From Pithys albifrons albifrons (Eukaryota; Chordata; Aves; Passeriformes; Thamnophilidae): 64,000 nucleotides of DNA. Each line of letters begins with the position of its first letter. Position 1 is the stretch's first letter. The stretch is from the NCBI RefSeq assembly GCF_047495875.1, contig NC_092497.1:69702511-69766510 (forward strand), written 5' to 3'. The notes below the pieces were generated by a model. It had not been told where the DNA came from and did not search any database. It was given only the letters and a program-made list of their open reading frames with translations. A program made the position numbers and the translations under genes. Positions 12,703 to 24,511 of the stretch are shown in pieces.

Positions 12703-13102
12703 CTGTCCAGACAAGATATGATGAAAGCTCAGCACACAGGAGCTATGCAGCAGAAAGTTAAACTCTGTGCTCCACCATTACCTTCAAAAATTATTCTTTA
12801 AAGCTGTACCACATGGACTAAAAATATCTATTTCTATCTGTGTTTCCTGTTACGAAATGAGATTTACTCAGAAAAATGTCCCAAATAAATCCTATAAAGC
12901 ACAATGCAGGAAACTTATTTACTCATTTCTGATGTGTGCTAAGTAGCAGCAGCAGTAATACTTCAGACTATTTAAACAACTTAGTTTTGAAAACACATTC
13001 TTGCTTGTAGCACACTGGGAAAGGGTTGCACAGTATTTCCTAAAACACCTGAGGAAACGAAGGGCTATGATGAGGTAAAAAAGTTTTGTAAACCTTGTAA
13101 AC

Positions 13103-13246
13103 CTTTCAAAGAGATGAGATGGACAGCTGGAATTTATGGACAACAGCATCTTTAAAATCAGGACATTTCTATGTTCTCCATAAAACTGTGCATAGTAGTG
13201 TTGAAGACCAAGGAGTTCAGAGATATCCAAGTTCTCCACCATGTGA
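13103..13246 (-). CDS. Candidate exon B of the nested gene
   Basis: This segment encodes MVENLDISELLGLQHYYAQF followed by GEHRNVLILKMLLSINSS, a strikingly protein-like amphipathic stretch. It ends at CTTTGAAAG|GTTTAC in phase 2. Two acceptors are possible: CTTCCAAG at 13247-13248, or GGTGGAG at 13234-13235, which would join exon A in phase 0. The phase-2 exit matches the next candidate exon at 12672-12702. The open frame runs on past the donor for about 60 codons, but that part loses the protein-like composition. Confidence 0.5.
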
Positions 13247-14280
13247 CTTGGAAGCAGTGCTTATGTGTATTATCAGTTCATATATTAACAATATTATGGG
13301 CAGGCAAAGTCAAAGTGCCAGGATTTCTGTCATCTTGATTGTACCTGTAAGGTAGTTGAGTTTAAATCAAGATTGATTAGTCACACAAAAAGTCAACCCA
13401 ATTCCTCTACAAAACATAGTGTTCTGTTTTTAACACAGCGTAAGTTGCAGACAGTCCACACTTGATGGCTCAGAAAGTATATTCCAGAAAAAGCTGAGTG
13501 AGTCAGGAGCACAGTTCCGCAAAACTGGCAAAAGCAAGTTTCCTGTCTGCAAATATCAACACATGCTCAAAAGATCTTCCCTGGATTTTCTCAAAGAAAA
13601 ATGGACCAGTTCACACTCTAGACTACTTCCACTCACATTGTCTCCCCAAATGCTCTGAGACAACTTTTAATCATTAAGAGAGGGGGAAAGGGAGGGGGGA
13701 GGACATGACACAACCAAACTAACAAAGCAACATGTCATTATTAAAGACCACAGAAATTTTGTTTGCTTGATAGTTTAAAATAAAGAACAAGGCAAATCTG
13801 CTTTCAGTCCTTTTTCCCCCAAAACAGTTCTAGTTCTCAACATCTGAACAAGTCATAGGCAGCAATTTATTCTTTTTCTTCCTCAATGAATTAAAGTTCA
13901 TCTTTCCATTTTCTTATTTAAAGCATTTATGACTTAATGATTGTATAATCAATCCAAAACACTGAGAGTCTACATCACTTTCAAAGTCTCAACGTTTGCT
14001 CAGAGAAGGCAATTCTTGAGCTACATGACAATAAACAGTGTTATCCAAGTCCTTATTAAAACACAGGATAAACATTACTTTCCTGAAAGACATTTAAAGA
14101 AAGAAAACACAGATGTGATCATACATTCCAGCAAAATATGAAGATTCCAGCATGATAAACAGAATTCAGAAGTCTTCAAAAGCCCCCATTTCCAAAAATA
14201 TTAGGAGTTTAATGCTATGGTGTTAATTAAAGAGCAAGCCACAGGGCAGCAAAACAAATACTTAGGCTCAGTTAAGACAC

Positions 14281-14487
14281 ATTTCTTTTGGTGAACATGG
14301 GATAACAGAAAAATAGGCTGTGGTATCTTTCTCCGCACCAGCCTTTCAGCAAAGGCTCGCAAGAGAGTAGCAGGGTGTGGAAGAGATGTAGAGTTTCAGT
14401 CAGTTCTGTATTAAATGTCCCTGAGATGGTTTGCTTGGCTTTCATTTTCTTTCTACCTTCTCTCCTGTTTTGTCCTCTCCTTGCTTT
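14281..14487 (-). CDS. Candidate exon A of an unrecognised gene nested in TTC39B intron 2
   Basis: An open segment of about 69 codons contains TELTETLHLFHTLLLSCEPL and GERYHSLFFCYPMFTKRN. It is bounded by a plausible CTCCACAG acceptor and a GTGTCT donor (phase 0 to 0). The second half has the look of a helical repeat protein, while the first 20 residues are very basic. The true acceptor could lie further downstream at CATCTCAG, but that site has a purine-rich lead. It is the most 5' reasonably supported exon of the nested gene. I do not recognise the protein. Confidence 0.45.
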
Positions 14488-15009
14488 CTGTGGAGCTACG
14501 GACACAGGTGAACTGCGTGTTTCAAAGTCCACAGAACATACCAATATAAAAACTAACACAATGTGGCCTGAAGTATTCTACTCAGATACAAACACAGAGA
14601 AAACTTACACCACAGGCAAGAGGTGTATTTGCAATAAATATGGAAGTGATAGGAATGATCTAATTACCACCCAATCAAAATCTCTCAAACTTAAAAAATT
14701 TATAATCCTAGAACTGTTTGGAGTAGGAAAATATCAGAGAGATAAGGATACTGTATGTCTACTGCTGTTCCAAATTTTGAGACTAACAATATTAACTGGC
14801 TGTGTCATATTTTTGTACTTGTTTAACTACAAAAATATTATCTTCTAGATACAAAAATTATCTTTACTGGATATTTTTTTCCACTGATCTTGAGGGCCAA
14901 AAATGAGAAAATAAGACTTCGCTCATTTAAGTTGTCACAACTGCTTCTCACCATTTTAAGACCATGTCAGAATTTGAGTTTTAATTTTAGGAAGACAAGA
15001 ACCGTTCCT

Positions 15010-15900
15010 TAAAAATTTTTGACTCCCTCAACTGGAGTTGCAGCCGGCCAGAAATGTGGGGGACAATAAACAGCACTTTTTCAAATATATTAATGTCAAA
15101 AGGCAAATGCCCATTACAGGATGAGGATGGTCACCTCACAAACAGGAATAGAGACAAGGTAGAGGTGTTTAATTTCTTTGCCTCTGTCTTCAACACGAAT
15201 GACAGACCAAGGCAGTCTCAGTGCCTTGAGCTGGAGGACCATGACTGTGAGAATGATCAGCTCTCAGTCAACCCTGAAATCATGCAAGATCTGCTGCTAC
15301 AGCTGGATCCCTATGGGTCTGTTGGGGTCTGATGGGATTCATCCCAGAATACTCCAAATGCTGATTGATGTCATCACAAAAACCTCTCTCAATGATGTTT
15401 GAGCAGTCTGGGGAAACCAGAAAGGTCCCAGTTGATTGCAAGCTGGTGAACATTGTCCCAGTTTTCAAGAAGGAGAACCTGGAAACTACAGGCCTGTCAG
15501 TCTTGCTTTAGTGCATGGTGAAGTTATGATCACAGCCAGAATGGCTTCAGGAGAGGAAGGCCCTACTTATCCAACCTGATTTTCTTTTATTACAAGGTAA
15601 CCTATCCAAGTGATCAAACTAATACAGTTTGTACAATTTTTGGATTTCAGTAAAGTCTCTGACAGAACCCTTCTGGACAAAATGTCCAGCACAAAGCTGG
15701 ATAAATACATCACGCAGTGAGTGAGCAACTGGCTCATGGGTCAAGCACAGAGGGCAATAGTAAATAGGGTGACATCAGACTGGTGACCTGTAACTAGTGG
15801 GGTTCCCCAGGGCTCCATCTTGGGTCCTGTGCTCTTCACCATCTTCATAAATTACTTGCCCCCCACCACAGCCCCTGAAGACCCTAATACAGACCCAAAG
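15010..15900 (+). mobile_element. Old CR1 LINE fragment (reverse transcriptase region)
   Basis: Translation in broken frames gives CR1 signatures such as [25 protein letters not shown] and FTIFINYL around reverse-transcriptase motifs A to B. Frameshifts and stops occur throughout. It is 5'-truncated and lacks the CR1 3' end, being followed by a family 1 LTR at 16004. Confidence 0.85.
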
Positions 15901-16003
15901 TGGCTGGCACATTGGATATCCTGCCTGGTGGGGGTAGCCACAAGGGGCCAGAGAGCACTTAAAACCATGCAGCCATGGCATGGTCACAACCCTACCATCT
16001 TAT

Positions 16004-16541
16004 TGTGGGTTCACCTTGGCTGAACACCAGGTGCCCACAGAGCCGCTCCACCCCTGTCCTTCCCAGCTGGACAGGGGAGAGAGTAAAGGTGGGGCAGAAG
16101 GAAAAGAAAAATAACACAAACCATGGGTTACGATATAGGCAGTTTATGCGAAAAGAAGGAAAACTAAAACAGTGTGTGCATGCACAAAGCAGAAGCTGGC
16201 AGTCAACCTCTACCTCCCACAAGCAGTGATGGTTAGCCACCCCTCCGAGAAGCAGAGCTACAGCAGAGCAATGGTCACCAGCAAGCAGCCATTACGAGAG
16301 AGAGAATGCCTCCCTCCCCACTCCTTTTATATCCGTGTTGGCATCATATGGTATGGAATATCCCCTTGTCAGTGTGGGTCAGCTGGCCTAACTTGTGTCC
16401 CCTTCTGGGATTTCAGCTCCCGTCTGAAGAAGGAATACTGTGCCCAGTAGTAACAAAAACATAGACCCATTATCAACACTCCTCTACCAATGCAAGGGTT
16501 ACTATGGAAAAATAAATTCCAGCTCAGCCAGATCCACTACA
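16004..16541 (-). mobile_element. Diverged LTR (family 1)
   Basis: Resembles the LTRs at 5936 and 43359: on the minus strand a TATA region ATATAAAAGG followed downstream by GGTGTTCAGCCAAGGTGAA near the 3' end. It begins TGTAGTGGATC and ends GAACCCACA. No matching target duplication is visible, so one end may be eroded. Confidence 0.75.
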
Positions 16542-16730
16542 CATCCGGACACATGGAAGACGGAATTGCACAGAACTTCAGGTGGCAGCTATAATTCTCT
16601 CTTTTGCACTCTCTTTCTTCACTTCTTATTCTTCTCCTTATCTCCTTTCTTGATATTTGGGTAACTTAAAGCTGGATGGGTTGGACTTTGCTCAGTTGCA
16701 TGGGTTAGCATGTGCTAAGCCAGTGCTTTG

Positions 16731-17690
16731 TCACAGAACCAATTAGGTTGGAAAAGACCTCTGAGATCATCAAGTCCAACATATGACCTAACACCACCTT
16801 ATCAACGAAGTGGCAGGTCCAGTCTTTTCTTAAACACCTCCAGGGACGGTGAATTCACCACCTCCATGGGTAGCCCATTCCAATGCCCAATCACACTTTC
16901 TTAGTAGAACTTCTTCCTAATATATAACCTAAATCTCCCCTGGTGCAGTTTAAGACTATGCCCTTTTGTCCTACTGCTGGTTGCTTGGGAGAAGAGACTG
17001 ACACCCACCTGACCACAACCTCCTTTCAGGTAGTTGTAGAGAGTATGAGGTTTCCACTGAGCCTCCTCTTCTCCAGGCTAAACAACCCCAGCTCTCTCAG
17101 TCCCTCCTTACAGGACTTATGCCCCAGACCCTTCGTCAGCCTCATTGCCTTTTTTCAGACATGATTCAGCACCTCAACATCCTTCCTGAACTGAAGGGCC
17201 CAGAACTGGACACAGTACTCAAGGTGTGGCCTCACCAGTGCCAGGCACAGATGAAGAATCACTTCCCTAGTCCTGCTGGCCACATTATTCCTGATAGGCC
17301 AAGACGCCACTGGCCTTCTTGGCCACCTGGTCACACTGCTGGCTGACGTTCAGCTGCTGTCAATCAGTACCTCCAGGTCCCCTTCTGCCTGACCACTCTC
17401 CAGCCCCTCTGTCACAAATCTATGGTGCTCCATGGGGTTGTTGTGGCCAAAGTGCAGGACCCAGCACTTGGTCTTGTTAAACCTCATCCTGTTGGATTTA
17501 GTCCATCTATCCAGCCTGTCCAAGTGTCTCTGCAGAGTCCTTCTACCTTCTAGCAGACCAACACTCCCTCACAACTTGATATCATCTTCAAATATGCTAA
17601 TGGTAGACTCGACCACCTCATCCAAATCATCAGTGAAGATATTAAACAGGACTGGGCTCAACTCTGATACCTGGGGCCCATTGCCAAGTG
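16731..17690 (-). mobile_element. CR1 LINE 3' fragment
   Basis: On the plus strand it reads as the reverse complement of a CR1 3' half: GGTTGGAAAAGACCTCTGAG near the 3' end, then the region for the C-terminal part of the reverse-transcriptase ORF. Many stops and indels make it a dead copy. Confidence 0.93.
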
Positions 17691-17934
17691 CTTTATTTTG
17701 CCTGAATGTTTCCCTTTAAGCTTTTACCAAGTGCCCTTATTTTCTAAAGTTTGCCAGTAGAAGTGTGTTCTTTGACCTTCTGAGAAATATGTGCAGTGTT
17801 TTCTTCTGTATGCTCTCTCAAGGTATTAAAGAACTGAAGACCCTTGTAATAAATTTGATTGTTGACTTTTTGGAGCCTTTTAATTTTTTTAAAGTAAAAC
17901 ACCTTTGATAAACCGTAGCTTGAGCCTGGGCTCA

Positions 17935-18528
17935 CACATGTGTCCTGGCAGGGGCATCAGGCACAGCATCACCAGCCAGCTGAGGGAGGGGATTGTCCCA
18001 CTCTGCTCTGCACTGGGGTGGCCTCACCTTGAATATTGTGCAGTTTTGAGCACCTCAGTATTAGAAAGATATTAAGCTTTTAGCGAGTGTCCAAAGGAGA
18101 GCAGTAAAGATGATGAAGGGCCTTGAGGGGAAGCCGTATGAGGACTGGCTGAGGTGTCTTGGTTTGTTCAGCCTGGAGAGGAGGAGACTGAGGGGAGACC
18201 TCATTGCAGTTACAACTTCCTTGTGAGGGAAGAGGAGGGGCAGGCACTGATTTCTCTGTGGTGACCAGTGACAGGACCTGAGCGAATGGCCTGAAGTTGT
18301 GTCAGCGAGGTTCAGGCTGGATATTAGGAAAAGATTCTTCACCCAGAGGGTGGCTGGGCACTGGAAGGAAGTGGTCACAGTACCAAGCCCGGTAGAGTTT
18401 AAGAAGCATTTGGATGATATTCTCAGGCACATGCTGTGATCCTTGGAGATGGTCCTGTGCAGGGCTAAGGGCTGGACTCAATCCTTGTGGTTCCCTTCTA
18501 ACTCAGCAGATTCTCTGATTCTGTGCAA
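17935..18528 (+). mobile_element. CR1 LINE 3' fragment
   Basis: A CR1 3' end on the plus strand, finishing GATTCTCTGATTCTGTG, the avian CR1 terminal octamer-type repeat. The body (CTGAGGGGAGACCTCATTGC and CTGGATATTAGGAAAAGATT) matches the other CR1 copies. It lies head to head with the copy at 16731-17690. Confidence 0.93.
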
Positions 18529-21105
18529 TTCCATGTAAATTTGAATTTAGAGCCATTTCCTCAGCTGTTCAATTCAATGACAAAACACTCATATGTGCAG
18601 GTATAACCAGAATCTTAACTACACTTCTGAGATTATAAGGATAACCTCCTCTAACTTCCTTAAACACTTCTGGCCCTTAATCTGTCACCCCAGTAATACG
18701 ACACAGAGCTGCTTTGGTTGGATCAAGGATTAACAGTATCCAGCTTTGGGCAAGGAAAGAAAATTCAAAAGAGAACCAATGAAGCATTGCTCTTTTTGCT
18801 GAAACTGATAGAGATGGAAAATCCCAAGAACTATTATGGATCAAAAATCATCTGTCTGCTTTGCTACAGAATGCCAGCTTCCACTTTTTCAATATTTCAT
18901 ATTTTAATTCTGTTTAAATGAGATCTCACTATCTTTCCACTGATGCTGTAACTGAGGGTCTGGTGTCAGAAATTTCTATATAAGTAGCACAACACAAAGA
19001 CTTCCTTTGCATATTAACTGCTTGCAGCAGTCAGGCAGACTACTGTGTTTCTTCTCAGACAACTATAAAGCATCATTTATAAATATAACCACACAGCTAC
19101 CAGAATAGAGTCACTCTAAATGCTGCTATCATTTGCTTAAGCCTCAGATATTGGGGTGGTAAATAAAAGCACCATTTTGTCTTTGCCTCAAAGAGAAAGA
19201 CTGTATGGCAAGCTGAGGAAGATTGCATGCAAAAAGACAACTTAATGGCTACTTATTCCCATCACAGAGAGAGGACTTTTTAAGGAAGAGTAAGTAAAAT
19301 TATATGGGAAGAAATCCAAAAAGAATTAATATTTCATACAAGTTTTAAACAAATTAAGAACTTTAGAGCATTAAATACATGCTGATGCTTCAGGGTTTTT
19401 TGATTTTCAATTTTTACATTTTTATAGATTTTACAAGTACTTGTAACTGTAGTAAAATTCAGATTTAGTGTGTTAATAGTTCTAACAACTTAAGTTCAAT
19501 ATTTATGTATTCTAACCCCTATCCCATATCAATGCCTAAAATTCATTAGTTACGTAGACTTCTTTTCAAGGTAAAAAGCTGAGTATTTTGAAGCCTGTGC
19601 TGTGAGACATAAACATAAGCCAACAACCTCGAAGCCAGAACACTGGAAGACCTCCAGGTATCCCTGCACTCTACAAGGAAGGGAGGGTCCCACTCTCCCC
19701 CAGCTTCAAATCCTGACAGGGTGTGCCAGAGGTGGGATGATGCTGGACCGAAGAGATGCATAAAAAAGAGATTGGGTGAACAGTATTATAAAAACCATGG
19801 AAATCAAAGTTTGAAGGTGCACGTCATCATGTATTCCTGAAGGCCCTAAGCCTAGACATTAAAGAATCTACCTTTTTATCTTATCCCGCAATAACTTGGC
19901 TCAGAGTCCAGTCTTCTGCAGTCTCTCAAGGCATCACACAGAAATCAAAACAGCAATGACAAGGTCAGTACATACTAAGTGTAATACAATGATAGTTAAA
20001 AACTGTTGAGAACTCAAACAACTTTTAATCTACTTGTAAAACCAAAGACAAGATAATTTACAAAATTACACTCTGGCAACATAAAACATGATTCTCTGAA
20101 TAAAATATGATTCTCATGATCTTTTCTACAAAGAGATTTTCTGAATAATTTCAGGGAAAATTAAGATAGCAGAAATATATTGGAAAAATGCACAGAAGTT
20201 GAGGATTACCTTGTTCAGTAAGACTAAAATTACAGTTCACAGTTTTTTCCATAGTAAGATTCAGGTACTGAAGAGGCATTCTTAGTAAGAATAAAATAAA
20301 AGAATAAACCACACATAACTCTGTTCCATCTATGTATGGTTTTGAACCTGTAGATGCTTAACAGGCATTAGGTAACCTTGTGAAACACATTTGCCCAAAA
20401 CTTAAAGCAAGCAGACACTCAAGTGGAAACATGGGTAATCATCTGGTAAAAAGCAACTTACTACCTTCTTAGCAGAGGCATGAATTTCCACAATAGAAAC
20501 AACAGTTCAACTCTAGTTACTTGGGTCCTTTTACAACAGAATATACCAATTTGGAACTAGTTCTGAGTTAACACAACCAGGTAATGGCAAATCTACTTTC
20601 ACATATATCCCATCTATTCTCTTTGGAAGGTTGAAGACGCTGTATCAAGAGTTATTATCAAGCCAATACTTACTTACTCTCATTGGCAGAGACGACAGGA
20701 AACTAAATGCTATTGCTTGCCTTAAGTTAAATGGCAGATTGATCTACTGTAATAGCCTTTCTTTGGCTTTAGCAGCAGGAACAAAAAAACTGCATGTACA
20801 TTAAAGAACTCTATTTAAAAGTTCCTTCACTTTTCTACAAAACAAGCATTTTGGGCTCCTTATAAAAACTGCTTTGGAGTTGCTGTGCATATCTACAGTA
20901 GCTACCACAAGAAGAAATTCACAGGAAAGTCCAGACAGAAAATCTAATATTTTTAGACCACTGGAGCAAAGATTGATTTCCTCCTGGGCTTGTCCTCAGA
21001 TACGACAGTCAACATTAGAGATTTAGGGAATCATTTTACCCTATTAAGATAACTCATTGCCTTTAACATCTAACTCACACAACCTGGTATCTATAGGTAA
21101 GCAAT

Positions 21106-21405
21106 GTATGGCTGAGCTTCGCGAACACAGATTTGGGAAGGGCTCTCCCCACGTGGGTGTGTTCAAGCCTGTGAAGTGGATTTTTTAGGTGAGGCACAGC
21201 ATGAGCAGAACTGGCCCCACTCTTTGCTCCTCAGGTTCATCTGCCACAGTCGAACGAGCTTGGACAGTTACAGTGAAGTCCTCAGGACTAGAACCTACAG
21301 CACCCGGTATTGACAGGAGGTCTCCCATCCAAGTACTAACTGGGGCTGACCCTGCTGAGCTTCGAGATCTGATGGGATCAGGTGTCAGGGTGGCATTTAA
21401 CTGCC
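21106..21405 (-). mobile_element. 5S-rRNA-derived SINE-like retroposon
   Basis: The minus strand starts with a diverged full-length 5S rRNA copy (21293-21405). It includes the internal promoter region GTTAGTACTTGGATGGGAGA and the terminal CCGGGTGCTGTAGG. A tail of about 187 nt of unrecognised sequence follows, holding a B-box-like CGTTCGACTG. Near-identical 13-bp direct repeats flank the element (ATAGGTAAGCAAT at 21093-21105, ATAGGTAAACAAT at 21406-21418), as expected of a target-site duplication made by LINE machinery. Vertebrate 5S-derived SINEs (SINE3/AmnSINE class) start this way. I cannot assign the tail. Confidence 0.8.
21293..21405 (-). pseudogene. 5S rRNA-like head of the retroposon
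   Basis: About 113 nt align along their length with vertebrate 5S rRNA, with scattered substitutions and a one-base loss in GATCTCGGAAGCT. The intermediate element and C box are largely preserved, so RNA polymerase III initiation may once have been possible. Its place at the very end of a TSD-bounded unit shows it is a retroposon head and not a genomic 5S gene. Confidence 0.8.
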
Positions 21406-22104
21406 ATAGGTAAACAATATTTAAGGAATAAAGCCAGTCAGAGACAAGTTAGATTAGCAAAACCATTTGCTAGCATCTACTGATGCAAAATACAAAGCTG
21501 CATTACTCTATATATTTTACAAGAAGAATTGCAGAGTAGAATACAAAATATAGATCTATGAAGATCTGGTTCTCACATTTTCTTTCCCAAGTCTCTAAAA
21601 CCATCAAAATGATTTGATAGAATCTGAACCAGAACTGATCTCACAAGTAAATACCAGTCTTTGTACACAACTCCCTATGAAAAAAGATCCACTTTAGTTA
21701 AATTCAACTAGGTATACCAAACTGCAACAAACCACTCAAATCAATGCCAGGCATATCCTCACAGAGCTGTAACAATGCCACTTTTCTATCCAAAATAAAA
21801 GAGACTGAAAAATCAACACAGAGAAAAATGTTTAAGTGAATGTTATTAACAGCAAAATCAAACAACTAGATACAGATTTCCAGAAGCGTAAACCTATGGC
21901 CATTGTTTCTAAGTAGCCATGTTCCCAAACTTTTACTACTGTATTCTTAATAGGAAAAAGTACCACTAATTCTAGATAATAACCAGTGTGGCACAAGATT
22001 TAGAAGAGGCTTCCCCTCAGGCATATATATTTATATGTATATACACACACCAGTATCATTCAAAAACTACAGTTGAAGTGTTTCAAGGAAGATGCTCTGT
22101 ACAA

Positions 22105-22389
22105 TTACCTGAAAGGAGGCTGTGGCCAAGCAGGGGTGGGTCTCTTCTTGCAAGTGACCAGAAATAGGTTTAGGTTAGATATTGGGAAGAAACTTTTTAT
22201 GGTGAGAGTAATCAGGAATTGGAATAGGCTCCCAGGGAGGGGTTTAATTCATCATCCCTGGAGTTTTTTAAGGAGAGACTGGATTTGGCACTTAGGGCCA
22301 TGGTCTAGTAAGCACGATGGTTGGATCAAAGGTTGGACTTGATGACCACAGAGGACTTTTCCAACCTGCTTAATTCTATGATTCTATAA
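22105..22389 (+). mobile_element. CR1 LINE 3' fragment
   Basis: A short plus-strand CR1 3' end: TTAGATATTGGGAAGAAACT, GGTTGGACTTGATGACC and the terminal ATTCTATGATTCTATAAGATT. Confidence 0.93.
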
Positions 22390-22875
22390 GATTGAAAACT
22401 TCCACAAAACAACTCAAGGGTTTTCTTCAGTTCCTTAGGCACATTTTTTAAACAGCTGTACCTTCTAATCATTTTGAGAAATGAGAGTCTAACCCAGTGA
22501 AGAATCCTGTCAAGATACAAAATATGCTCATTCACTATTTTCAACTAGTGATATTAAGTAACAACACAATTTCTATCCCATTAGTGTTCTCTCCACTATC
22601 CTGCGCGGACTCCTGTACATAACGGTTATTACAGATGGAAGCAACACAATCCAAAATAAACTAACATCAACCTAACTTCTACACCACTATAAAAAGTGTC
22701 TCTGTATAATAGCTATGAACGCGGGAGAGCTATCTAGGAAGAAATCAAAGCTCTGCATGCCAATAATAAACAATCATGTCCAGCTCAGACATCCATAAAA
22801 AAATACAACTACTTTCTCATACAAGGAACGAGTGTGGGATAATATTCTCATAAAATAAGTATTTTAAAGTCATTC

Positions 22876-23575
22876 TGTCCTAGTTATAGCAGCTGGGATC
22901 AGCTTGTCTCTGTGCAGGTGTAACCGAAACTGTGTATTCTACACCCCCTCTGTCATTTCTCAAGAACTGCTAATAATGGACCATTTACAGCAGCTTCCCA
23001 GGGCACACCTGACACCTCAGGCTGCAAGCTGGGGGTCTTCACACCAATGACTCAGCTGTGATAACTCCCCTCTGAGGAGGCAATAGCACCTTCACATCCA
23101 GCCTGAGGGGTCATATCTGCTAAAGGGCCATCAACAATTCCAAAAACACCCCATGACTCACAGACTTAGATCACCCATTGCGGAACTCCCCGCGCTGGGG
23201 GAGGTACTGGGCACTCCCACCTGAACTTGAGCATATATAATCTTTGGGGTTTGGACTTGGGGTACTACTCATTGGATCCAGAGGAGGATGAGAACCTCAA
23301 CAGGACTGTGCTTGCCACTCTCAACAAGGCTACAACCATTACCCTGGCCAACAGGTTTTCCTTTTCTTTTATTTTGTATTTGGGGGACCATGTGGCGCTC
23401 AGCATAGGGGCTAGCGAACACCATTCTGTTCATGTCCCAGGCTGCTGGGTTATATACCTAGGGTTTGTGAGTTCATTGTATTTATTGTAATCTTTATAGT
23501 AAACTGTAACTCTGACTTGTAATGTCTCTCATGTTGGGTTTATTTCTCTAGCAGGTTTACCTTTAAACCAGCACA
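22876..23575 (+). mobile_element. Solo LTR (family 2)
   Basis: Begins TGTCCTAG and ends ACCAGCACA, the same termini as the inverted copy at 42432-43057. It has a TATA box (ATATATAATC) at about 23233 and an ATTGTA/TAGTAAACTG region before the 3' end. The flanks are CATTC (22871-22875) and CACTC (23576-23580), a 5-bp duplication with one change. No internal retroviral sequence is attached. Confidence 0.85.
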
Positions 23576-24476
23576 CACTCTTCCCTCTCCCAAGGGAAAC
23601 AAGGGCCAGAGAAAAGTTACCTGAACAAACACCTAAGGCAGTCAAAGGAAGTAATCATTAACATGAAAAGTTCTCAACATGAACATATCAGATTCTCATT
23701 TCCTTTCGAGTGTCAGGAAACAATTCATTTTTTTCTCAGTTTTACCAGAGAGCAGACCTTACTACTACTCTAGGTAAGATGCAAGCAGAGGCTATGGCAA
23801 ATCTGTACAATATAATTTGCTAAGACCATGGAAGTTTTAGCAATAAAGTTCAGTCCAAAGGTACTGTTGGATCTAGAATTGTTTTAGAAATCTGAGGATA
23901 TCACTAGAATTCCCCTTCTCATGTGCTTCGTGGCACAAAAATGCAGCAAATTCTACAGAAAAACTTAAACCATTTTTGAACAGCATCAAGTGTTGTCATT
24001 GCGGGGTAAGTAACGTGTTGCTTCATCATGAAATTTAATGGCCAAGAAGTGACTGCCTCTCATTTCATTAGGAAAAAACATCCTTGCAGCAGTACATTAG
24101 GAGGTATAGCAATTTCCATTTGAAAATTTTCCTTGGATGATCTTGCATAATGTGTGATCCAAAGTTTTCCCATCAACATTAAGCAACTATTTCTTCCATA
24201 TGCAAAAATGTCTAGAGCTGTCAACATGTAACTAAGTTACTATATTTCCTTTTTTTAATTCTTTAGAACTTTCACATTTGATGACAAATACTTCATCCCA
24301 TATATCAACTTAATTAACCATCCATTTCTTAATTCTTGGGGACCTTAACTTTCTGAAAAATGTGAATGTAGTCAGTGCATAACAAAGGTTACTTCCCTGG
24401 AATGGTGTGCATGCAGTATTCCATGTCTATAAGTAGTTTTTATTAACACATACAGATTTACAAAACCTCTACTTAC

Positions 24477-24511
24477 ACAGGGATGTTTTCAAAGGCATCT
24501 TCAAAGTTCTC
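24477..24511 (-). CDS. TTC39B: TTC39B coding exon 2
   Basis: This 35-nt exon encodes ENFEDAFENIP plus two bases of the next codon. It is bounded by a CTTTTGCAG acceptor and a canonical GTAAGT donor. It enters in phase 0 from exon 1 and leaves in phase 2, which exon 3 completes as Val. An acidic stretch of the form xxFEDAxExI before the first TPR-like helix is a feature of TTC39B. It lies about 29.5 kb from exon 1. Confidence 0.88.

Noticed and set aside
21189..21413. Plus-strand 74-codon frame
   Set aside because: It is the antisense of the 5S-derived retroposon.
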